DNA of 6,434 bases, taken from BRH-c54 sp032251145. Lineage in GTDB: Bacteria; Bacteroidota; Bacteroidia; Flavobacteriales_E; Vicingaceae. Positions within the stretch are counted from its first letter, which is position 1. Each line of letters starts with the position of its first letter. The stretch is taken from NCBI GenBank assembly GCA_032251145.1, contig JAVVER010000150.1, forward strand, positions 1 to 6,434. The letters run 5' to 3'. The notes beneath the pieces are model-generated. The model made no database searches, was not told the origin of the DNA, and worked only from the letters and a program-made list of their open reading frames with translations. Shown here piece by piece: positions 1-6,379 of the stretch. A program made the translations under genes and the position numbers.

Positions 1-1067
1 ATTTGGCAAACGAAATGCCCGAAAAAGCATTTGAAATTTATCAAAAAATATTGGAAAAAGACCCTCAAAATCCTTATGCACACTTATCTTTGTATGATTA
101 TTACAAAGCAAAAAATGAAGATGAAAAAGCCTTAGAAGAAGCAAAATTAGCTTTTCAAAGTCCGGATTTAGATATAGATACCAAAGTACAAATTTTACTT
201 TCCTATTATTCTTTATCAGACAGAAGTGCAACCCTAAAAAAAGAAGCCTTTGAGTTGAATAAAATTTTGATAAAAACCCACCCTGAAGAGGCAAAAGCAT
301 ATACCATTTATGCAGATTTTCTGTTGAGAGAAAACAAATTAGAGGGAGCTAAAGAAAATTATTTAAAAGCTATTGAGTTTGATAATTCTCGCTATCCTAT
401 TTGGAACCAATTGTTGCTATTAGAATCTGAATTAAACGACAAAGAAGGCTTAGAAAGAGACAGTAAAAGAGCTGTAGAACTTTTTCCAAACCAACCTGTT
501 CCCTACTTTTTTTATGGAATTTTACAATTTGAGAAAAAGAATTATAAAGAAGCTGTTGAATATTTAGAAATAGGTAAAGATTATGTAATAGATAATCCAC
601 CGTTAAAAGCACAATTTTATGCTAGTTTAGGAGATGCTTATAACAGTTTAAAAAACTATTCAAAATCGGATGCAGCTTATGAAAAAGCCTTGGAAATAGA
701 TGGTAAAAACATCCATGTTTTAAACAACTATAGTTATTATCTTTCACTAAGAGGAGAAAAATTGGAACATGCAGAGAAATTATCAGCACTTTCTAATGAA
801 TTAGAGCCTAACCAACCTAATTATTTAGATACGTATGCTTGGATTTTGTACAAACAAGGCAAATATGTACAAGCAAAAGAGTGGTTAGAAAAAGCAGTAA
901 GCTCGGGAGGAAGTAAAAATGCCGTAATTTTAGAACATTTAGGAGATGTTTATTATCAACTCAATCAGCCCGAAAAAGCATTAGAATACTGGAAAAAAGC
1001 AAAAGAATCTGGCGAAGGTTCTGAGTGGTTGGATAAAAAAATAGCCGAAGGTAAATTGTATGAATAA
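1..1067 (+). CDS. Tetratricopeptide-repeat protein, 5'-truncated by the window edge
   Basis: The open frame runs in from the left edge without a stop. The first ATG is already inside a TPR helix (MPEKAFEIYQKILEKDP), so the true start lies outside the window. About 354 residues are visible and nearly all are TPR helix pairs, at roughly residues 24-57, 96-129, 130-163, 166-198, 202-235, 236-270, 272-305 and 307-340. They show the usual TPR pattern (A..Y...L, G/A at turns, A...Y.KA, D/P at the end), for example around GDAYNSLKNYSKSDAAYEKAL. No enzymatic domain is visible, so the role is presumably protein-protein scaffolding. The N-terminus is unseen, so a signal peptide or lipobox cannot be judged. 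The stop overlaps the start of the next gene by 8 bases, which suggests translational coupling to the DUF4292 lipoprotein. TPR proteins lie just upstream of DUF4292 genes in many Bacteroidota. The family call is secure; the specific function is unknown. Confidence 0.93.
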   Translation, partial: LANEMPEKAFEIYQKILEKDPQNPYAHLSLYDYYKAKNEDEKALEEAKLAFQSPDLDIDTKVQILLSYYSLSDRSATLKKEAFELNKILIKTHPEEAKAYTIYADFLLRENKLEGAKENYLKAIEFDNSRYPIWNQLLLLESELNDKEGLERDSKRAVELFPNQPVPYFFYGILQFEKKNYKEAVEYLEIGKDYVIDNPPLKAQFYASLGDAYNSLKNYSKSDAAYEKALEIDGKNIHVLNNYSYYLSLRGEKLEHAEKLSALSNELEPNQPNYLDTYAWILYKQGKYVQAKEWLEKAVSSGGSKNAVILEHLGDVYYQLNQPEKALEYWKKAKESGEGSEWLDKKIAEGKLYE

Positions 1068-1899
1068 AAGTAAACGATTAGTATATCTTTCTCTACTAGT
1101 TTTAATAAGTCTTTTTGCATGTAAATCAAGACAAAAAACTGTTACTACTGATTTAGGTAGAATAAAACACATTTCTGATAAAAACTTAATTGATAGCCTC
1201 GAAAAAAATGAATTTCGGTTTAATGTGCTTTCTGCAAAAGCTGCTGTAAAAGTTATTGATGATAAAGAAACTTCTTTTAAAGCACATATTAGAGTAAAAA
1301 AAGACAGTGCTATTTGGGTTTCTATTACACCATTATTAGGAATTGAAATGGCAAGAGTGTTAATTACTAGAGATAGCGTAATGTTTTTAAATAGGATTGA
1401 TAAACAATATTTTGTCGGTACTTTTGACTACATTAATGATAAATTTGGTACTGATTTAGATTATCAAATGCTTGAGGCTGTAATTGTTGGAAATAGTATA
1501 GATTTTGAGAAAGAAGAGAAAGACATTATTGCCAATATTGACAAGAAAAAACATGCTTATTATATTAGTACCGAGAAAAAACGAAAAGTGAGAAAAGATT
1601 TAAAAAAAGATAAAAACAAATTAAAAGAACTCACTCAAGCAATTTGGCTTTCGCCCGAAACGTTTAAAATTATTGAGTTAGTGCTTTCTACCCCAAAATC
1701 TGATCATTCTTTAGTGAGTAAGTATAGCGATTTTATGGAACTAGAAAATAATTCATTTCCAAAAAAAATAGAAGTAACTTTAATCTCAGAAAAAACAGTT
1801 ACCATTTTAATTGATTACTCGAAAGTTTCTATCGAAAAAGAAGATATTTCATTTATATTTAAAATTCCAGCTAAATATGAGCCTGTTCAACCCAATTAA
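1060..1899 (+). CDS. DUF4292 outer-membrane lipoprotein, LolB/LolA-like
   Basis: This is a 279-residue lipoprotein. Residues 1-21 form a signal peptide with basic N-terminus (MNKSKR), a hydrophobic core and lipobox LFAC, so Cys21 is the lipidation site. The residues after the Cys are K-S-R-Q-K: basic, not the acidic signal that sends Bacteroidota lipoproteins to the cell surface, so the mature protein probably faces the periplasm. The body matches DUF4292: a strand-rich first half with DSAIWVSITPLLGIEMAR (residues 82-99) and DSVMFLNR (105-112), and a C-terminal FIFKIPAKYEP (265-275). This family resembles the LolA/LolB fold, which accepts lipoproteins and inserts them in the outer membrane; that role is inferred here. 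A very basic stretch (about 172-190, rich in K/R) separates the halves. The ATG lies inside the end of the TPR gene, with GAAGG 8 bases upstream as a possible weak ribosome site. The last 23 bases overlap the next gene. Confidence 0.9.
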   Translation: MNKSKRLVYLSLLVLISLFACKSRQKTVTTDLGRIKHISDKNLIDSLEKNEFRFNVLSAKAAVKVIDDKETSFKAHIRVKKDSAIWVSITPLLGIEMARVLITRDSVMFLNRIDKQYFVGTFDYINDKFGTDLDYQMLEAVIVGNSIDFEKEEKDIIANIDKKKHAYYISTEKKRKVRKDLKKDKNKLKELTQAIWLSPETFKIIELVLSTPKSDHSLVSKYSDFMELENNSFPKKIEVTLISEKTVTILIDYSKVSIEKEDISFIFKIPAKYEPVQPN

Positions 1900-3109
1900 A
1901 AAGATACCTATATTGCTTCTTTTCTTAGTGTTGATATTCTCAGCAAGTGGATATGCTCAATCTAAATCTGAGTTAGAGAAAAGAAAAAAAGAGCTGAACA
2001 AGGAAATATCGCTTATTAATGGAATGCTTAAAGAAACAGAAAAAAATAAAGCACTTACCTATGAACAATTGCTTAAACTAAAAAGCAAAATTAATGCCCG
2101 AGCCAATTTAATTTCAACCATACATTCCGAAATTAAACTTATAAATAAAAAAATTGCAGATAATGAAGCTATTATTGCTGCTATGGAAAAGGATTTAGCA
2201 CAATTAAAGCAGGAATATGCCAAAATGATTTATTATGCCTTTATTCATAAAAGTCAGAAAGATAAGATTATGTTTGTGATGGCTGCCGAAAGTTTTAATC
2301 AGGCATATAAAAGATTAAAATACATTCAGCAATATACCACTTACAGGCAATCTCAAGCAGAATTGATAGTTAAAACACAACAAGATCTTCAGAAAAGAAA
2401 TAGTGATTTAAAAAATAGCAAACAAGAAAAAGCGGCTCTACTTTCGTTAGAGGAACAAGAAAAAAGCAAATTAGCAGTAGAAAAAAGTCAACAAGAAACG
2501 GTAATTTCTAAACTACAAGGTAAAGAGCAAGACCTTAAGGATAAGCTAAGAAAAAAAGAAGAAGCAGCTGCCAAACTTCAAAAAGCGATACAGCGAATTA
2601 TTGAAGAAGAAATTCGTAAAGCAAAAGAGGCAGCTAAAAAAGCTGGAAATACCACCAAAGGATTCCCAATGACTCCAGAAGCTCAGAAGCTTTCTAACTC
2701 ATTTGAAGCTAATAAAGGAAAACTCCCTTGGCCAGTTATTGAAGGAGTTATTACCGCTAAATTCGGTCAGCATAACCATCCTGTTTTACCCGGAATTGTA
2801 ATCAATAACAATGGTATTGATATTAGTACAAGTGGCGGAGCAAAAGCAAGAGCAATTTTTGATGGTGAAGTAAGTTCTGTGGCAATTATTCCTGGAGAAG
2901 GAAAAGTGGTGATGATTAGACATGGTGAATATTTATCTGTTTATTCTTACATGAGCGATGTTTTTGTTCAAAAAGGAGATAAAATTACTACCAAACAAGA
3001 ACTCGGTATATTAATTAATGATACTGGAAGTTCAGGAACATCCGTTCATATTGAAATATGGAAAGGAATGACAAAATTAAATCCTGAATATTGGATTTAT
3101 AGAAAATAA
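1877..3109 (+). CDS. EnvC-like murein hydrolase activator (coiled coil + degenerate LytM/M23 domain)
   Basis: The protein has 410 residues when started at the ATG at 1877. That start puts a clean signal peptide at the N-terminus (basic IKK, hydrophobic PILLLFLVLIF, likely cleavage after SGYA at residue 27). A longer in-frame TTG start at 1811 would bury the signal peptide and is unlikely. Residues 29-255 are charged heptad-like coiled coil rich in K/E/Q, as in EnvC. Residues 283-405 are a LytM/peptidase M23 fold (LPWPVIEGVITAKFG, NNGIDIS, VFVQKGDKI, GSSGTSVHIEIW). The zinc ligands are mostly lost: the H of HxxxD is Asn311 (Asp315 remains), the first H of HxH is Ser389 (His391 remains), and the middle YxH histidine is Tyr358. 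The domain is therefore probably not a peptidase. By analogy with E. coli EnvC, it would activate separate amidases during septal peptidoglycan splitting. No FtsEX genes are visible here. It overlaps the DUF4292 gene by 23 bases. Confidence 0.92.
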   Translation: MSLFNPIKKIPILLLFLVLIFSASGYAQSKSELEKRKKELNKEISLINGMLKETEKNKALTYEQLLKLKSKINARANLISTIHSEIKLINKKIADNEAIIAAMEKDLAQLKQEYAKMIYYAFIHKSQKDKIMFVMAAESFNQAYKRLKYIQQYTTYRQSQAELIVKTQQDLQKRNSDLKNSKQEKAALLSLEEQEKSKLAVEKSQQETVISKLQGKEQDLKDKLRKKEEAAAKLQKAIQRIIEEEIRKAKEAAKKAGNTTKGFPMTPEAQKLSNSFEANKGKLPWPVIEGVITAKFGQHNHPVLPGIVINNNGIDISTSGGAKARAIFDGEVSSVAIIPGEGKVVMIRHGEYLSVYSYMSDVFVQKGDKITTKQELGILINDTGSSGTSVHIEIWKGMTKLNPEYWIYRK

Positions 3110-3116
3110 GATACCC

Positions 3117-4091
3117 ATGAAGTTTTCAATTCCAGTTGTAATTCCTTCAGCAAAAAAATTAATAGATTATAAAGATTCACTATTGATTTTAGGTTCTTGC
3201 TTTGCCGAAAATATTGGAGAAAAACTTACTTCTAACAAATTTAATACAATTGTAAATCCATTCGGAATAATTTACAACCCTATTTCTATTGCCAATAGTT
3301 TCAGTTATATTTTAACCAACACGCCTTTTAAAGAAGAAGATTTGCTTTTTTTTAATGATAAATGGTTGAGTTTACAACATCATGGTAGTTATTCCAACAC
3401 TAATAAGACTGAGTGTTTACAAGCCATTAATCAATCCATTAGTTCATCAAACAAACAGTTAAAAAAAGCAAATTATTTGTTTATTACCTTTGGTTCTGCT
3501 TGGGTTTACGAACACGAAAAGTATGGATTGGTTGCCAATTGCCATAAAATTCCCGCTAAGCATTTTACAAAAAGATTACTGAAAGTAGAAGAAATAGTTG
3601 CAGCTTATACCTCGCTTATTAAAAACGTTAAAAGTAGTGATGCAGATATTAATATTGTTTTTACAGTTAGCCCTGTTCGTCATGCCAAAGATGGTTTGTG
3701 GGAGAATAATTTGAGTAAAGCTGTATTGCATTTAAGCATAAAAGAGCTCACCGAAAACTTTGATAATTGCTCCTATTTTCCAGCTTATGAAATTGTAATG
3801 GACGAATTGCGTGATTATCGTTTTTTCAACGATGATTTAGTCCACCCAACAGATTTGGCAGTAAACTATGTTTGGGAAAAGTTTTCAAGCACCTATTTAG
3901 ACGATGAAACCCTAAAGATACTGTATAAAATAGAGAAAATACAACAGGCTGCTGCTCATCGACCATTCGATTTTTACAGCGAAAAGCATCAATCTTTTAT
4001 ACAAAAACAATTGGTTATTATTCAAGAGCTAGAAGAGCAATATCAGCATTTGAGTTTTGATGAAGAAAAACGGCTACTGAAAAATAAGTAA
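3117..4091 (+). CDS. GSCFA-domain protein (SGNH-hydrolase-like)
   Basis: This is a 324-residue protein with the family's name-giving motif at residues 26-30, within ILGSCFAENIG. It is followed by the conserved NPFGIIYNP block (47-55), TFGSAWVYE (124-132), FTVSPVRHAKDG (182-193) and DDLVHPT (239-245). The layout parallels SGNH/GDSL esterases: GSC replaces the first GDS block, and D240-x-x-H243 looks like the C-terminal catalytic Asp-His pair. I see no signal peptide or membrane segment, so it is probably cytoplasmic. GSCFA proteins are widespread in Bacteroidota and Proteobacteria, but their substrate is unknown to me; an esterase or acyltransferase on a carbohydrate or cell-wall precursor is only a guess. 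The ATG is 7 bases after the EnvC-like stop with no Shine-Dalgarno sequence, consistent with the last gene of the operon. The stop codon lies one base from the stop of the convergent rfaE2 gene. Confidence 0.9.
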   Translation: MKFSIPVVIPSAKKLIDYKDSLLILGSCFAENIGEKLTSNKFNTIVNPFGIIYNPISIANSFSYILTNTPFKEEDLLFFNDKWLSLQHHGSYSNTNKTECLQAINQSISSSNKQLKKANYLFITFGSAWVYEHEKYGLVANCHKIPAKHFTKRLLKVEEIVAAYTSLIKNVKSSDADINIVFTVSPVRHAKDGLWENNLSKAVLHLSIKELTENFDNCSYFPAYEIVMDELRDYRFFNDDLVHPTDLAVNYVWEKFSSTYLDDETLKILYKIEKIQQAAAHRPFDFYSEKHQSFIQKQLVIIQELEEQYQHLSFDEEKRLLKNK

Positions 4092-4092
4092 C

Positions 4093-4611
4093 TTATCCTC
4101 TCTTTATTTTTTCTTCAATACTTGTAGTAGAATACCCAGGTAAAAAAGGAACTACAATTATTTCGCCCCCGTTTTGTTTTACTATATCTGAACCTACAAT
4201 GTATTTTTTGTCGGAAGGATCGTTAATAGCACTATCATAATCGCCACCTTTTACCAATACTTGTGGTTGAATAGCGGTAATTAATTGTAAAGGAGTAGCT
4301 TCATCAAAAATAATAACTGCATCTACAAAGTTAAGTGACGCAATAATTAATGCACGAGAATATTCATCTTGCAACGGACGAGCAGTACCTTTATCAAGCA
4401 TTTTTACAGAAGCATCTGAGTTAATTCCAACAATCAATTTATCGCCTAAATCGGCAGTTTGTGCCAAGTAAGTAATATGTCCTTGATGCAAAATATCAAA
4501 ACATCCGTTGGTAAAAACCACTTTTTTATTTTGCCACTGTTCTTTTAAGTCAAGGAGTAATGAATGACTAATAATTTTATTTTTAATTGCTGTTAAATGT
4601 GTGGTTTCCAT
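4093..4611 (-). CDS. rfaE2: D-glycero-beta-D-manno-heptose 1-phosphate adenylyltransferase (RfaE2 / HldE C-terminal domain type)
   Basis: This is a 172-residue stand-alone nucleotidyltransferase. It carries FTNGCFDILHQGH (residues 33-45), the HxGH ATP-binding signature at 42-45, VGINSD (61-66), the VKGGDY block (120-125), and the C-terminal GYSTTSIEEKI that is characteristic of RfaE2. It would transfer AMP from ATP to heptose 1-phosphate, giving ADP-heptose for LPS core or other surface glycans in the cytoplasm. In E. coli this activity is fused to a kinase in HldE; here the kinase domain is absent and must be elsewhere if the pathway is complete. I start at the ATG at 4611 (METTHL); an in-frame TTG two codons earlier is less likely. 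A related cytidylyltransferase such as TagD-type is the main alternative, but the STTSI ending favours RfaE2. It is separated from the upstream minus-strand gene by 215 bases holding an inverted-repeat element, so it may have its own promoter. Confidence 0.92.
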   Translation of the reverse strand: METTHLTAIKNKIISHSLLLDLKEQWQNKKVVFTNGCFDILHQGHITYLAQTADLGDKLIVGINSDASVKMLDKGTARPLQDEYSRALIIASLNFVDAVIIFDEATPLQLITAIQPQVLVKGGDYDSAINDPSDKKYIVGSDIVKQNGGEIIVVPFLPGYSTTSIEEKIKRG

Positions 4612-4642
4612 AGTCAAAAATAAGCTAATTATTTATAATTTG

Positions 4643-4791
4643 TTTAACCACATAGAAACATAGACTAATATAATAATAAAAGAATAAGTATAGCAACGCA
4701 AAGTGTTTCCATTTTATGGAAACAAGCTATATGGAACTTAAACGAAACTATTTTTTTCTGACATTAAAAACTATGTTTCTATGTGGTTAAA
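4643..4791. repeat. 149-base inverted-repeat element (MITE/palindromic interspersed repeat-like)
   Basis: The ends are perfect 21-base inverted repeats: 4643-4663 (begins TTTAACCACATAG) and 4771-4791 (ends CTATGTGGTTAAA). Each arm holds a short direct repeat, CTATG-TTT-CTATG. A second hairpin sits in the middle at 4704-4724, with a weaker TATAGC/GCTATA pair around it (4689-4694 with 4726-4731). There is no open reading frame inside, so it could only move with a protein supplied elsewhere. No convincing target-site duplication flanks it. It fills most of the gap between the flippase-like gene and rfaE2. Arms of this kind (ACCACATAGAAACATAG) look familiar to me from intergenic repeats in Flavobacteriia, but I cannot confirm copy number from one window. 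Confidence 0.75.
4704..4724. repeat. Internal hairpin of the inverted-repeat element
   Basis: TGTTTCCAT and ATGGAAACA form a perfect 9-bp stem around a TTT loop. It lies near the centre of the 149-base inverted-repeat element. The stem is not followed by a T tract on either strand, so it is not a classical terminator. Confidence 0.7.
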
Positions 4792-4826
4792 GTTTAAAAA
4801 AAATGTATTCTTAATACTAATTTTCT

Positions 4827-5816
4827 TCAAACTGCTTCACTTGTTTTTTCATTTAGCTTCGGAACTAATACCAATGAAATTAATCCTACAATTACAATCA
4901 TAGCGGTTTGAGCTATCCATGTTGCCCAACCAAAAGCATATCCAACATTATGATCTACTCCATATAGCATTAATACAGAACTTATTGCTAAAGGATAAGC
5001 CCCAATACCTCCATTGGTTGCAGCAATGCTTATTCCTCCTAAAACAAAGGCAGTTACAATTCCGGAAAGTGGTAATGTTTCTACTTCAGGTAAACTGAAA
5101 ATAGTAATGTAAAACATTAAAAAATACATTGTCCAAATGAATATCGTATGTAAAATAAATTTACCTCTGTTGGGCATGGTTAAAATAGCAATTAGCCCTT
5201 GCTTAATACCCGAAAGGAACTTTCTTAATTTCTCGAAAAAACTACGTTTAGAACGCTTTAATACCAAGTAAGAAACAATAACTACAACAAAAAAAGCAGC
5301 TCCTAAAATAAACATCTTGGTAAACGAAATTTGTTTAAAAAAGCCTATCTCCTTTAAATAACCAGTAAGCAAATCAATTTGAAGGAAAAATACCATAGCA
5401 ATAAAAATGCAAAGTACTAATAAATCTGCCATACGTTCGGCTATTACAGTTCCAACCAATTTATTAAAAGGAATATTTTCGTATTTGCTCATTACGCCAC
5501 AACGTAATAATTCTCCACTACGAGGAATGCCCATATTGGCAAGATAGCCTATCATGGTACTAAAAAAACTGTTGTGTAATTTTGGTTGGTAACCTAGGTG
5601 GTTTAATGGGTATTTCCAACGCCAAGCTCTACTTAAGTGACTTATTACACCAAATATTACCGATAGAATAAGAAAAGAATAATTGATTTCGTTAAATGAA
5701 GCTTTTATTTCAGCAATATCAACAGGGGTTAAATCTTTAAACACCAACCAAATTAAAAACAAACCCAACCCAAGTGGTAAGATTATTTTTAATATCGATA
5801 TTACATTTTTTTGCAT
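4827..5816 (-). CDS. Flippase-like integral membrane protein (UPF0104 / LPG-synthase TM domain)
   Basis: This is a 329-residue polytopic membrane protein with about eight hydrophobic segments, near residues 8-27, 45-62, 82-97, 125-146, 166-187, 219-241, 250-285 and 291-318. Family hallmarks are visible: RAWRW (63-67) at the end of the second segment, GIPRSGELLR (96-105), ERMAD (127-131), and the glycine-rich GGISIAATNGGIGAYP (260-275). This is the membrane half of MprF, the lysylphosphatidylglycerol synthase and flippase. The soluble aminoacyl-transferase domain that makes lysyl-PG is absent, so calling it a lysyltransferase would be wrong. Stand-alone members of this family (AglD-like) are thought to handle lipids or lipid-linked sugars across the inner membrane; the substrate here is unknown. 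It follows panD by 55 bases on the same strand and is probably co-transcribed with it, an arrangement I recognise from other Bacteroidota. Confidence 0.9.
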   Translation of the reverse strand: MQKNVISILKIILPLGLGLFLIWLVFKDLTPVDIAEIKASFNEINYSFLILSVIFGVISHLSRAWRWKYPLNHLGYQPKLHNSFFSTMIGYLANMGIPRSGELLRCGVMSKYENIPFNKLVGTVIAERMADLLVLCIFIAMVFFLQIDLLTGYLKEIGFFKQISFTKMFILGAAFFVVVIVSYLVLKRSKRSFFEKLRKFLSGIKQGLIAILTMPNRGKFILHTIFIWTMYFLMFYITIFSLPEVETLPLSGIVTAFVLGGISIAATNGGIGAYPLAISSVLMLYGVDHNVGYAFGWATWIAQTAMIVIVGLISLVLVPKLNEKTSEAV

Positions 5817-5871
5817 TTACTTTTTTAGAGAAATCATTATTGGCTTGAAAAACAGTGTAAAGAAACGAAAA

Positions 5872-6222
5872 CTACTTCAATTTATTGGTTGTTTCGTCTG
5901 GGAAAATAATAGTAGGTTTAAATGTTTTAGCCTCCTCAAAATCCATTGATGCATAAGTGATAATAATAATAATATCTCCAACTGCAACTCTTCTGGCTGC
6001 GGGTCCATTCAGGCAAATATTTCCTGAATCTCTTATGCCTTTTATTACATAAGTTTCTAAACGTTCACCGTTATTAATGTTTACGATTTGCACTTTTTCT
6101 CCTTCAATAATGTTAGCAGCTTCCATTAATGTTTCATCAATAGTAATGCTGCCAATATAATTCAAATCGGCTTCCGTAATTTTTACACGGTGAATTTTAG
6201 ATTTTAATACTTGAATATTCAT
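5872..6222 (-). CDS. panD: Aspartate 1-decarboxylase (pyruvoyl-dependent)
   Basis: This 116-residue protein is the usual size for PanD. It is made as a proenzyme that cuts itself between Gly24 and Ser25 (YIGSITID), turning Ser25 into the pyruvoyl group. Other expected active-site residues are in the textbook positions: Lys9, His11, Arg54, Tyr58 (ETYVI), and NGPAAR at 72-77 with Asn72. It decarboxylates L-aspartate to beta-alanine, the precursor of pantothenate and coenzyme A, in the cytoplasm. The ATG start places the cleavage site exactly at 24/25, which supports it. It is the first of the three minus-strand genes. The panC gene, often nearby in this phylum, is not in the window; the 212 bases upstream of panD are non-coding. 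Confidence 0.97.
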   Translation of the reverse strand: MNIQVLKSKIHRVKITEADLNYIGSITIDETLMEAANIIEGEKVQIVNINNGERLETYVIKGIRDSGNICLNGPAARRVAVGDIIIIITYASMDFEEAKTFKPTIIFPDETTNKLK

Positions 6223-6379
6223 AACGGGTGCAAAATTAACAAACTCCTTTAATATAGTTTCTTAATATATATTATAAATTTAATACCGTTCTAATCGATT
6301 AAAAAAAATACTCAAACTACTTTATATTATTTTAGCTATTTTATTCGGTATAAGGTTTGTTTAAATTTTGTTATTATCT
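6223..6379. other. AT-rich non-coding region upstream of panD
   Basis: There is no ATG on either strand from 6223 to the window end, so no gene start is visible here. The stretch is very AT-rich and contains a 12-base perfect palindrome, TAATATATATTA, at 6263-6274. Apart from the candidate panD -7 element, I see no recognisable operator, riboswitch or RNA gene. Confidence 0.6.
6231..6238 (-). promoter_or_regulatory. Candidate Bacteroidota -7 promoter element for panD
   Basis: Read on the minus strand this is TAATTTTG followed by CACCCGTT and then the panD ATG. It matches the Bacteroidota -7 consensus TAnnTTTG exactly. Its position, 8 bases before the start codon, implies a very short 5' leader. 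No clear -33 TTTG is seen at the expected 19-21 base spacing (around 6258-6264), so the call rests on one box. Confidence 0.45.

Noticed and set aside
397..612. 71-codon open frame on the minus strand inside the TPR gene
   Set aside because: It lies wholly opposite a strong TPR coding frame and its translation resembles no domain; it reads as an antisense shadow.
981..1172. 63-codon minus-strand frame across the TPR/DUF4292 junction
   Set aside because: It is antisense to two well-supported genes; its Phe-rich translation reflects A-rich codons on the other strand.
1811..1876. Upstream TTG start extending the EnvC-like protein by 22 residues
   Set aside because: The ATG at 1877 gives a normal signal peptide directly at the N-terminus; the extension is inside the DUF4292 gene and would displace it.
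2725..3109. Active M23 zinc peptidase call for the LytM domain
   Set aside because: HxxxD, YxH and HxH motifs are degenerate (N311, Y358, S389), so an activator role fits better.
4796..4817. Possible intrinsic terminator after the flippase-like gene (GTATT-AAG-AATAC then a run of eight T on the minus strand)
   Set aside because: The stem is only 5 bp with a single G-C pair at its base, too weak to call a terminator despite the T run.
4827..5816. Annotation of the membrane protein as full lysylphosphatidylglycerol synthase (MprF)
   Set aside because: Only the transmembrane half is present; no soluble aminoacyl-transferase domain follows it.
5683..5949. 88-codon plus-strand frame over the panD/flippase gap
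   Set aside because: Most of it is antisense to the ends of two real genes, with low-complexity Ile/Phe/Lys content and no recognisable domain.
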